DNA of 6,576 nt from JACDHQ01 sp036401195 (GTDB lineage: Bacteria; Gemmatimonadota; Gemmatimonadetes; Gemmatimonadales; Gemmatimonadaceae): assembly GCA_036401195.1 (NCBI GenBank), contig DASWVQ010000085.1, forward strand, positions 1-6,576. Direction: 5' to 3'. Shown in pieces: positions 1 through 5,582 of this stretch (positions are counted from its first letter, which is position 1; each line of letters begins with the position of its first letter). Below the pieces are notes generated by a model, which worked only from the letters and a program-made list of their open reading frames with translations, ran no database searches and had not been told where the DNA came from. The translations under genes were made by a program, and so were the position numbers.

Positions 1-2130
1 GGCCTGGTCGCGGGCGACGCGGTGGCGCAGCGGCTCGCGGAGTCGCTCGCCGAGTGGCGCGACCTGATCGTCGTGGATTCCCGGCAGGTCGCGCAGGTCG
101 CCTCCCCGGAGGGCGCGCGCGACCTCGACGCGGCGCTCGACGCCGCGGACCGCCTCGCCGCGGGATGGCTGCTGTGGGGCACGGTCGACGCGCGTGGCGA
201 CTCCGCGGTGGTGGTCGCCACCCTGTACGACGTGCGCCGGCGCGCCGCCACCCGCACCGGCAGCGCGGTCACCCTCCGCGCCCCGGAGGCGACGACGCAG
301 GGGTATCGCGCGCTGGTGAGCACCCTGCTGCGTGGCGGCGGCGAGCTTCCGTGGCGCGCCGCGGGCGACCGGCGACGCGAGTCGCTCGCCGCCTGGCGGG
401 CCTACGACGAGGGGCACGCGGCGCTGGCCGGGTGGAATCTCCCCCACGCGATCGCCGCCTTCCGCCGCGCCGTGGCGCGCGACGCGCAGCACGGCCCAGC
501 GAGCCTGTGGCTGGCACAGGCGCTCACCTGGGAGGACAGTCTCGGCACCGTCTCCGAGCGCGCGGCGCTGGCGCGGCGCGCGCTCTCGGCCGCCGCGCGC
601 CTCGAGCCGGGCGATTCGCTGCGCGCCGCGGGCCTGCTCGCCCTCGCGGAACGGCGCGCCGGCGATGCCTGCGCCGTCTTTGCGCGCCTCGTGCGCGCGG
701 ACTCCGGGGACTTCGCCGCGTGGTATGGGCTGGGGGATTGCCAGAGCCGCGATCGCGAGGTGGTGCGGAGCGCCCGCACCCGCTCCGGCTACGCGTTTCG
801 CAGCAGCTACGCCGAGGCCGCGAGCGCCTACGGGCGCGCGCTCGCCGTCGCCGCCGGCGTCCCGGAGTTCGCCTACCTCCGGCTGCGCGCGGTGCTCTTC
901 ACCGGGACGAATCGCTTCCGGTTCGGCGAGCATGCGGGCACGCGCCAGCGCTTCAACGCCTACCCGGAGCTGGTGGGCGACACCGTCACCTTCACCCCCT
1001 GGCCCTCCACGCGCAGCGGCGGGGTGCCGGTGCCGCGCACCGCGGTGGCGGCCACCGAGGTGAACGCGCGCGCGCTGCGACGCGCCTACCTGGGGTGGAC
1101 GCGGCTCGCGCCGCGCAGCGCGGTGGCGCACGCGGCGCTCGCGGACGCGCTCGAGGCCACCGGCACGCTCGCCGAGACCGACGGCGAGGACGTGAGCGCC
1201 ATCGGCGAGATCCGCCAGGCACGGCGCTACGAGCGAGACTCGCTCCGCCTCGCGGGGCTCGTCCTGAGCGAGGTCCGCCTGCTCCTCAAGAACGGCGACT
1301 TCGCCGCTGCCGCGACGCTCGCCGACAGCGGGGTGCGCGGGTGGCTCGGTGCTCCCGCCCCCATCGCGGACGCGGTGGCGAGCCTCGCCGCGCTCACCGG
1401 GCGCGCATCGGTCGCGACGCAGCTGCTGCAGCGCGCGAGCGCGACGCCCGGGCAGCTCGCCACCCTCGCCGACGGCTCCCCGGTGACGGTGCCCGCTCCC
1501 CTCGCGCGCGAGCGTGCCGACGCGATCGTGCGGGCCGCCATGGGCACCTGCGACGATGCCCTCCGCGCGATGCCGCGGCGCATCGGCCGCCTGGTGGACG
1601 CCACCTTTGCTGGCGAGGCGCGCTCCGTGATGCGCACCGCGATGCTGGCACAGCCCCTGTCCCTCGCCTTCCCCTGCACCCGGGGGGCGGGGCTCGAGGG
1701 GTGGGCGCGCTACCCGGACCGGCTCCTCGCCATGCAGGCGGCGGCGGTCGCCGGGCCCCGCGCCCTGCGCGCGCAGTTCGACACGCTGCGCGTGCTGCGC
1801 GCGAGCACGCGGGCGGGCGACGTCTCGATCGAGTACGTCTTCTCCGAAGCCTTCCTCCTCGCCTTCACCGGCGACACGGCGGGTGCGCTCGCCTGGCTCG
1901 AGCCCTCCCTCGACGGGTTGTCGGTCGCGCCGCCGTCGATGGTGGCCCGCCTCGCCCCCGCCGCGGGTCTCGTGCGCGCCATGGCGCTCGCGGCGCAGCT
2001 GTACGAGGCACGGGGCGACCACGCCAGCGCGCGGAAGTGGGCGGGGGCGGTGGTCACCCTCTGGCACGGCGGTGACGCCGCCGTGCAGCCGACCGTCACT
2101 GCGATGCGCGCCATCCTGCAGTCGTCCTGA
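1..2130 (+). CDS. FlgO-like/TPR regulatory protein, C-terminal part (5' end outside window)
   Basis: The frame is open from base 1 to the TGA at 2128-2130, giving 709 visible residues. A GTG at 22 could be read as a start, but the residues before it continue the same fold, so I treat the gene as cut by the window edge. Residues about 1-107 look like a FlgO/TolB-N-type nucleating domain: an amphipathic helix, then LIVVD, then a GWLLWGTV strand and a VVVATLYDV strand. From about 126 (ESLAAWRAYDEGHAAL) the protein is helical with TPR-like units (PHAIAAFRRAVARDA, AACAVF-like, DFAAWYGLGDCQ) and more weak repeats near 350-390 and 655-700. In Gemmatimonadota such tails are usually fused behind a protein kinase or a BTAD/winged-helix domain; which one applies here cannot be seen. 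No membrane segment is visible. It probably acts as a cytoplasmic scaffold or regulator. Family-level assignment is fairly secure; the function is not. Confidence 0.8.
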   Translation, partial: GLVAGDAVAQRLAESLAEWRDLIVVDSRQVAQVASPEGARDLDAALDAADRLAAGWLLWGTVDARGDSAVVVATLYDVRRRAATRTGSAVTLRAPEATTQGYRALVSTLLRGGGELPWRAAGDRRRESLAAWRAYDEGHAALAGWNLPHAIAAFRRAVARDAQHGPASLWLAQALTWEDSLGTVSERAALARRALSAAARLEPGDSLRAAGLLALAERRAGDACAVFARLVRADSGDFAAWYGLGDCQSRDREVVRSARTRSGYAFRSSYAEAASAYGRALAVAAGVPEFAYLRLRAVLFTGTNRFRFGEHAGTRQRFNAYPELVGDTVTFTPWPSTRSGGVPVPRTAVAATEVNARALRRAYLGWTRLAPRSAVAHAALADALEATGTLAETDGEDVSAIGEIRQARRYERDSLRLAGLVLSEVRLLLKNGDFAAAATLADSGVRGWLGAPAPIADAVASLAALTGRASVATQLLQRASATPGQLATLADGSPVTVPAPLARERADAIVRAAMGTCDDALRAMPRRIGRLVDATFAGEARSVMRTAMLAQPLSLAFPCTRGAGLEGWARYPDRLLAMQAAAVAGPRALRAQFDTLRVLRASTRAGDVSIEYVFSEAFLLAFTGDTAGALAWLEPSLDGLSVAPPSMVARLAPAAGLVRAMALAAQLYEARGDHASARKWAGAVVTLWHGGDAAVQPTVTAMRAILQSS

Positions 2131-2192
2131 GCGAAGCGAAGGACCTGGCGCCAGCACGCCGAAGCCAGATCCTTCGTTTCGCTCAGGATGAC
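2121..2192. repeat. REP-like imperfect inverted repeat overlapping the stop codon
   Basis: A left arm at 2121-2149 and a right arm at 2164-2192 are reverse complements at 26 of 29 positions, separated by a 14-base loop. The core CCTGAGCGAA-CGAAGGA is a dispersed palindrome that I recall from Gemmatimonadota, Acidobacteria and other genomes, where its minus-strand translation yields spurious peptides ending in LRFAQDD; that peptide is present here. Two of the three mismatches would be G-U pairs in RNA, so a transcript would fold into a strong hairpin and could protect or terminate the upstream mRNA, although no U-tract follows. The left arm supplies the last two codons and the stop of the upstream TPR gene. 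Confidence 0.85.
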
Positions 2193-2215
2193 CCCATGTT
2201 GCAACGCGCGCGGGA

Positions 2216-2234
2216 CGCCGCCGGAACGGCGGCG
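2216..2234. repeat. Perfect GC hairpin, 8-bp stem, GAA loop
   Basis: CGCCGCCG at 2216-2223 and CGGCGGCG at 2227-2234 are exact reverse complements around GAA. There is no following T-run, so it is not a textbook intrinsic terminator. It lies between the REP-like repeat and the lipoprotein start, and its loop and right arm overlap the candidate GGAAC -35 box. It may be chance in such GC-rich DNA. Confidence 0.45.
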
Positions 2235-2246
2235 CGGTAAGCTGTC
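2223..2246 (+). promoter_or_regulatory. Candidate ECF-type promoter for the Cys-rich lipoprotein
   Basis: GGAAC at 2223-2227 is followed after 16 bases by GTC at 2244-2246, matching the known ECF sigma layout (-35 GGAAC, -10 GTC-like, 16-17 base spacer). A start site roughly 10-12 bases past the GTC would leave a short leader containing the Shine-Dalgarno at 2259. The same bipartite motif recurs at 3894-3917. The recognising sigma factor is not known; the ECF gene in this window is one candidate. Confidence 0.4.
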
Positions 2247-2258
2247 CCCTCACTCCAC

Positions 2259-2263
2259 AGGAG
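2259..2263 (+). promoter_or_regulatory. Shine-Dalgarno AGGAG
   Basis: AGGAG lies 6 bases before the ATG at 2270 and decides the start of the lipoprotein gene. It is one of only two strong Shine-Dalgarno sequences in the window. Confidence 0.8.
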
Positions 2264-2269
2264 AGCTCG

Positions 2270-3016
2270 ATGCCCGGTGTCCGTCGATGGAAGGGCGCGG
2301 TCCTCGCCATCGCCCTGGCGGCGATCGCGGCCTGCGCGCGCGACGCGAAGGAGAAGGCGGCCAGAGCGGACTCCATGGCGGCGGCCGATTCGTCCGCGGC
2401 CGCGACGAAGGCGCTGGTGGGCCAGCCCGCGCCCCCCGAGATGCCCCAGTCGTACCGCACCATCAGCGACTCGGCCTTCGACGCCTACCTCGCGAAGGTG
2501 CGCTGGCTCGGCGCCGTCGAGCGCACCGGGGCCCGCATCTGCAAGGGTAACGTGCACTCCGACAAGTGCCGCCTCGACATCGACGGCGTGCAGGGAGTGA
2601 AGGCGCTCGACCCGCGCACCATGGGGCGCAACGGCACGATCGTCGCCCGCATCCGCAACCTCGGCACCGAGGACGAGAGCTACCTCGGCATCCCCGCGGG
2701 CGCGACGCGGTACTTCGTGATGCTGCGCGACTCCACCGGGCGCGCCTCGGCGGTGATCCTCGATCCCGCGCACCGCGACGGTGGCCGCCTGCTGCGCGTG
2801 GCCAACTGCGACAGCACGAAGGACGCGAAGCACGTGCACGAAGCGGCGAGCCGCGCTGCCTTCCGCTGCTGCGGCAACTGCCCCGCCGCGCCGCCGCAGA
2901 AGGGCGGGATGCAGGCGCTGATGTCCACGGACACCACCGCCGCCGCGACGATGCTCACCGCGCCCCCCTGGGTGACCTGCGCCCTCGGCTGCTGCTACGT
3001 GGAAGACCCGATCTGA
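2270..3016 (+). CDS. Cysteine-rich lipoprotein of unknown function
   Basis: This is a 248-residue protein. Residues 1-22 form a lipoprotein signal peptide: an RRWK basic start, a hydrophobic core, and the lipobox IAAC with Cys22 as the predicted lipidated residue. An Ala/Asp/Lys-rich linker follows (about 23-55). A folded domain runs from about 60, including YLGIPAGATRYFVMLRD near 138-153. There are nine further cysteines (91, 100, 180, 200, 201, 204, 237, 241, 242). Most cluster at the C-terminus as CCGNC and CALGCC, with His188 and His190 (HVH) just upstream, which suggests disulfides or metal binding in the envelope. I do not recognise the family. The start is set by the AGGAG at 2259. The 3' end overlaps the convergent BTAD gene by 22 bases. 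A candidate ECF-like promoter lies directly upstream. That it is a secreted lipoprotein is well supported; its function is unknown. Confidence 0.85.
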   Translation: MPGVRRWKGAVLAIALAAIAACARDAKEKAARADSMAAADSSAAATKALVGQPAPPEMPQSYRTISDSAFDAYLAKVRWLGAVERTGARICKGNVHSDKCRLDIDGVQGVKALDPRTMGRNGTIVARIRNLGTEDESYLGIPAGATRYFVMLRDSTGRASAVILDPAHRDGGRLLRVANCDSTKDAKHVHEAASRAAFRCCGNCPAAPPQKGGMQALMSTDTTAAATMLTAPPWVTCALGCCYVEDPI

Positions 3017-3768
3017 CCGCGCACGCGCCGGATGAGGGCGATCGTCTCCGGCGCGGGGTCCACGTCCAGCTCGCGGCGACAGCGCGCGGCGAAGTCTTCG
3101 TACGCGCGCACCGCGCCGGCCCGGTCGCCGGCGCGGTCCAGCAGCTGGATCACCCGCCGGATCACCCGCTCGTCGAGCGGGGCGAGCCGGGCGACGGTGC
3201 GTGCCCAACGCGTGGCCATCGTGAGCTCCGCGCCGGCCTCGTAGCGCTGCGCCAGCGTCCAGGCGGCGTCGGCGGTCGCGTCGCGCAGGCGCGCGCGCTC
3301 CATCTCCACCCACTGCTCGAAGGCCGGGGTGTCGCCGAACCAGCCGTCGAGCAGGTCGCCACGGTACAGCTCCATCGCCTGCGCCAGGCGCCCCCGCTCG
3401 ATCGCCAGGTCCAGCTCCGCGGCGTCGCACCAGAGCACGTCGCCATTCACCGCGAGCTCCTCGTCGCCCCGCGCGAGGATGGCGTCGTCGCCCAGCACCT
3501 GCCGCAGCGCGTAGAGCGCCTTGCGCAGGGCGGCCCGCCCCCCCTCCTGGTCGTGCTCCGGCCAGAAGACGGCGACCAGCCGGTCGCGCCGTTGGAAGCC
3601 GCGCGGCCGCGCCAGGGCGAGGTACACGAGGAGTGAGAACCGCTTCGGCTGGCTGAGCAGCGCCTCCGCCCCCGGCCGCCCCTCGATCTCGGTGTGCCCG
3701 AGGATGGAGAGGCGGAGGGGAGGGCGGCCCGCGGCGGGGACGAGAGGTTGTGAAGGGAAGGGCTCCAT
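2995..3768 (-). CDS. Stand-alone BTAD (SARP/AfsR-like) transcriptional regulator
   Basis: The 257-residue protein has the two-part layout of BTAD activators. Residues about 17-110 form an OmpR/PhoB-like winged-helix region (LRLSILGH, then PKRFSLLVYLALARP, then RDRLVAVFWPEHD and ALRKALYALRQVLGDDAI). Residues about 115-255 form the helical bacterial transcriptional activator domain (FGDTPAFEQWVEMERARL, then AVRAYEDFAARCRRELDVDP-PETIALI). It ends right after the BTAD domain and lacks the ATPase, kinase or TPR tail often fused to it, so it resembles small SARPs. Known SARPs bind direct repeats next to promoters. I chose the ATG at 3768 because the domain begins soon after it. The frame is open further upstream to 3960, and a TTG 13 codons upstream is possible. 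No strong Shine-Dalgarno is seen. It is divergent from the small gene at 3921 and convergent with the lipoprotein gene. Its targets are unknown. Confidence 0.9.
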   Translation of the reverse strand: MEPFPSQPLVPAAGRPPLRLSILGHTEIEGRPGAEALLSQPKRFSLLVYLALARPRGFQRRDRLVAVFWPEHDQEGGRAALRKALYALRQVLGDDAILARGDEELAVNGDVLWCDAAELDLAIERGRLAQAMELYRGDLLDGWFGDTPAFEQWVEMERARLRDATADAAWTLAQRYEAGAELTMATRWARTVARLAPLDERVIRRVIQLLDRAGDRAGAVRAYEDFAARCRRELDVDPAPETIALIRRVRGQIGSST

Positions 3769-3893
3769 CGGCTCGATCGCGTGGCGGCAGGTCCGGCAGT
3801 CCAAGGTAGTGCCCCCGGGGAATTGCGGCGACCCGCTGGCGCCCCTCGGCCAACGATGCCGGGACGGTCGTGGGACGCCGTGGACACAGCCCC

Positions 3894-3917
3894 GGAACGT
3901 TTGCCGCGCATGTTGTC
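3894..3917 (+). promoter_or_regulatory. Candidate ECF-type promoter, second copy of the motif
   Basis: GGAAC (3894-3898), a 16-base spacer and GTC (3915-3917) repeat the motif at 2223-2246. The two sites share GGAACG-N14-TGTCCCC exactly. Here the motif ends only 1 base before the proposed ATG at 3921, so it would imply a leaderless transcript or a start further downstream. That weakens the promoter reading. Confidence 0.3.
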
Positions 3918-3920
3918 CCC

Positions 3921-4394
3921 ATGCATGCGCGCCTTCGTCCCCTGCTCCCCGCGGTCGCATCGGCGGCGACCGCCACCTTCGACGCCGCGGTGGCGGCCAT
4001 CGTGGGATCGCCCGCGGCCTGGGCCCGGCGCGACCTGCTGGGGGACTGGCACGCCCCGGAGCGCTACGGCTACATCGTGATGAACGCCGTCGTGACGCGC
4101 TCCGGACATCGGCTCCCGCTGCGGGCGGTGTCGCGCGTCTTCACCCTGGGGCGTGGGCGGGAGGAGGGGGAGCGGGTCCTGCGCGAGAGCGAGGCGGCGT
4201 TCGAGGGGGCGCTGCGCGCGCGATTCGAGGGGGTGGAGATCACCTTCCGGGCGCTCGATGGGCACGCGCGCCGCGATTCCGCCGACCGGGCGCGGCTCCA
4301 CGCGCTGCGCAATCCGGCGTTCGCCATGTTCCTGGAGATCGACTGGGGGTGGGGTGGGGGGAGTCAGGGGGCGGCAGACCTTCCGTCACGCTGA
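3921..4394 (+). CDS. Small hypothetical protein, family not recognised
   Basis: This reading frame encodes 157 residues with the strong G/C third-position bias of its neighbours, which supports it being real. Residues 1-45 are Ala-rich and probably helical. The middle part (YGYIVMNAVVTRSGHRLPLRAV, then SRVFTLGRGREEGERVLRE) looks like an alternating beta/alpha fold. FEGVEITFRALDG and a final FAMFLEIDWGW follow. There is no clear signal peptide or membrane segment, so it is probably cytoplasmic. The last 13 or so residues (GGGSQGAADLPSR) show weaker codon bias and look like a loose tail. The start is uncertain: the ATG at 3921 has no Shine-Dalgarno and sits next to an ECF-like motif; a GTG at 3870 in the same frame is the alternative. 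It is divergent from the BTAD regulator across 152 bases. I do not assign a function. Confidence 0.65.
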   Translation: MHARLRPLLPAVASAATATFDAAVAAIVGSPAAWARRDLLGDWHAPERYGYIVMNAVVTRSGHRLPLRAVSRVFTLGRGREEGERVLRESEAAFEGALRARFEGVEITFRALDGHARRDSADRARLHALRNPAFAMFLEIDWGWGGGSQGAADLPSR

Positions 4395-4466
4395 ATCGCG
4401 CCGGATCCGGGGGGATTGCCGGGCGTGGTTCGTTCGTAAGGGTGGCGGGAGGCTGCCGTGTTCCTC

Positions 4467-4480
4467 TTTCGAGCACGAAA
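4467..4480. promoter_or_regulatory. Operator-like inverted repeat TTTCG-N4-CGAAA
   Basis: A perfect 5-base inverted repeat with a 4-base centre lies in the 152-base leader of the Gly-rich lipoprotein gene, in a locally A/T-richer patch. It has the size of a small dimeric repressor site or a weak hairpin. No regulator is identified. Confidence 0.3.
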
Positions 4481-4492
4481 ATCCGCGAGGCG

Positions 4493-4514
4493 GGGTCGCG
4501 AATGGGTCGCGAAC
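4493..4514 (+). promoter_or_regulatory. 11-base tandem direct repeat, SARP-like operator candidate
   Basis: Two adjacent 11-base units (GGGTCGCGAAT and GGGTCGCGAAC) differ only in the last base. Read as heptamers they are TCGCGAA-TGGG-TCGCGAA, the 7+4 spacing known for SARP/BTAD activator sites. They end 32 bases before the lipoprotein ATG. No clear -10 box can be seen in the GC-rich DNA just downstream, and a diverged GGGTCG copy at 4522 is out of the 11-base phase. Confidence 0.4.
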
Positions 4515-4535
4515 CACCCCGGGGTCGTGCGGAAG

Positions 4536-4540
4536 AGGAG
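4536..4540 (+). promoter_or_regulatory. Shine-Dalgarno AGGAG
   Basis: AGGAG lies 6 bases before the ATG at 4547. It fixes that start against the much longer open frame that runs in from upstream. Confidence 0.8.
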
Positions 4541-4546
4541 AGACTC

Positions 4547-5572
4547 ATGCGCATCACTCACTGGTCGGTGGCCGCGGCCGCGCTCCTGGGGAGCGTCGCG
4601 TGCGCGGACCTGGGCACGAATCCCGGCGCGACGACGAGCCGGGACCTCACCGCCGCCTTCACCGCGGCGCCGGTCGCCACGGCAGACCTCAACAGCAGCT
4701 ACGTCGGCACCGGCGCCATGCAGGCCGGGGGCAGCACCGGCTGGATGGGCGGGGGACGCGAGGGCCGCGGCCCGGGCGCGGGGGGACTGATGGGCGGGGG
4801 GCTGGGTGAGGAATTCCTCGGCGGGATCGGCTTCGGTGGGATGGGCGGCCATCGGGGGCCCTTCGGCGCCCCGGCCTGCGCCGGCACCTTCAACGCCGCC
4901 ACCGGGCGCCTCGAGTGCGCCACCGTCACCCTGCAGAACGGGCTCGCGGTGGTGAAGTCGATCGCCTACGCGAACGCTGCGGGGGCGGTGCAGCAGGCCT
5001 TCGATTCCGCCACGACCAATACCGTGAACGTGAAGGTCGCGGTGAGCGGGACGGTCACCCTCACGCCCGACAGCGCGCGCCGCGAGCGCGGGCACGGGCG
5101 GGGCGGCATGAACATGGACCGCGACGGCGAACATGGCTTCGGTCGACTGTTCGGCGACACCGCCTCGATCGTGTCGGCGTCCACCAGCGTGAACAACGCG
5201 AGTGACCGCACCGTGACCGGATTGGCCAGCGGCAGCACGCAGCGCACGGTGAACGGCACCTCGGCGGGGACCGAGACCACCACCGGCACCTCGAGCCGTG
5301 GGGCCTTCACCGTGGTGCGGGTGGCGGGCGATACGACCAAGGGTGTGGTCGTCCCCATCTCCACGACCGCGCCCACCTACCCCACGGCGGGCACGGTGGT
5401 GCGCTCCATGAAGGTGACGCTCACCTACGCTGGCGCGGCCGCGCAGGAAGTCTCGCGTCGAGAGGTGGTGACGTACGACGGCACCGCCACCGCGAAGATC
5501 ACCATCACCGAGAACGGGGTCACGAAGACCTGCATCCGGGCGCTGCCGCGCGGAGTGCTCACCTGCCAGTAG
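4547..5572 (+). CDS. Gly/Met-rich putative lipoprotein with beta-rich C-terminal domain
   Basis: This 341-residue protein starts with an export signal (MRITHWS, then AAAALLGSVAC). Cys19 would be the lipidation site, but SVAC is an imperfect lipobox because Ser occupies the usual Leu/Val position. Residues 56-107 are a low-complexity segment rich in Gly, Met and Phe with GGG runs. Residues 110-175 and 205-341 are Thr/Val/Ser-rich with alternating strands, typical of extracellular beta-folds, interrupted by a charged Gly/His/Met segment (178-203). Four mature cysteines (111, 124, 329, 340) sit at the two ends of the folded part and could form disulfides. The architecture resembles secreted proteins I recall from Gemmatimonadota that have no assigned function. 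The start is fixed by the AGGAG at 4536. The gene ends 10 bases from the convergent sigma factor gene. It is probably outer-membrane or surface located; its role is unknown. Confidence 0.85.
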   Translation: MRITHWSVAAAALLGSVACADLGTNPGATTSRDLTAAFTAAPVATADLNSSYVGTGAMQAGGSTGWMGGGREGRGPGAGGLMGGGLGEEFLGGIGFGGMGGHRGPFGAPACAGTFNAATGRLECATVTLQNGLAVVKSIAYANAAGAVQQAFDSATTNTVNVKVAVSGTVTLTPDSARRERGHGRGGMNMDRDGEHGFGRLFGDTASIVSASTSVNNASDRTVTGLASGSTQRTVNGTSAGTETTTGTSSRGAFTVVRVAGDTTKGVVVPISTTAPTYPTAGTVVRSMKVTLTYAGAAAQEVSRREVVTYDGTATAKITITENGVTKTCIRALPRGVLTCQ

Positions 5573-5582
5573 TCGCCGACGG

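Noticed and set aside
54..2075. 673-codon plus-strand frame overlapping the TPR gene
   Set aside because: It is the +2 shadow: dominated by Arg, Gly, Ala and Pro, while frame 1 gives recognisable FlgO-like and TPR sequence.
1710..2204. Minus-strand open frame ending its N-terminus in VILSETKDL...LRFAQDD
   Set aside because: This peptide is the translation of the palindromic repeat at 2121-2192; the rest is antisense to the TPR gene with no independent support.
3763..3805. Promoter on the minus strand for the BTAD gene using TTGGAC as -35
   Set aside because: The matching -10 position is CGCGAT, a poor fit, and lies only a few bases from the ATG.
2183..4000. 605-codon minus-strand open frame
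   Set aside because: It is antisense or frame-shifted relative to the lipoprotein and BTAD genes and reads as Arg/Ala/Pro-rich low-complexity, typical of shadow frames in very GC-rich DNA.
4401..4410. Perfect palindrome CCGGATCCGG after the small hypothetical gene
   Set aside because: With no loop it cannot form a useful hairpin, and there is no T-run; it is too short to support as an operator.
3521..4546. Long upstream extension of the Gly-rich lipoprotein frame
   Set aside because: It would bury a clear signal peptide and ignore the AGGAG before 4547; the extension overlaps the BTAD and hypothetical genes in wrong frames.
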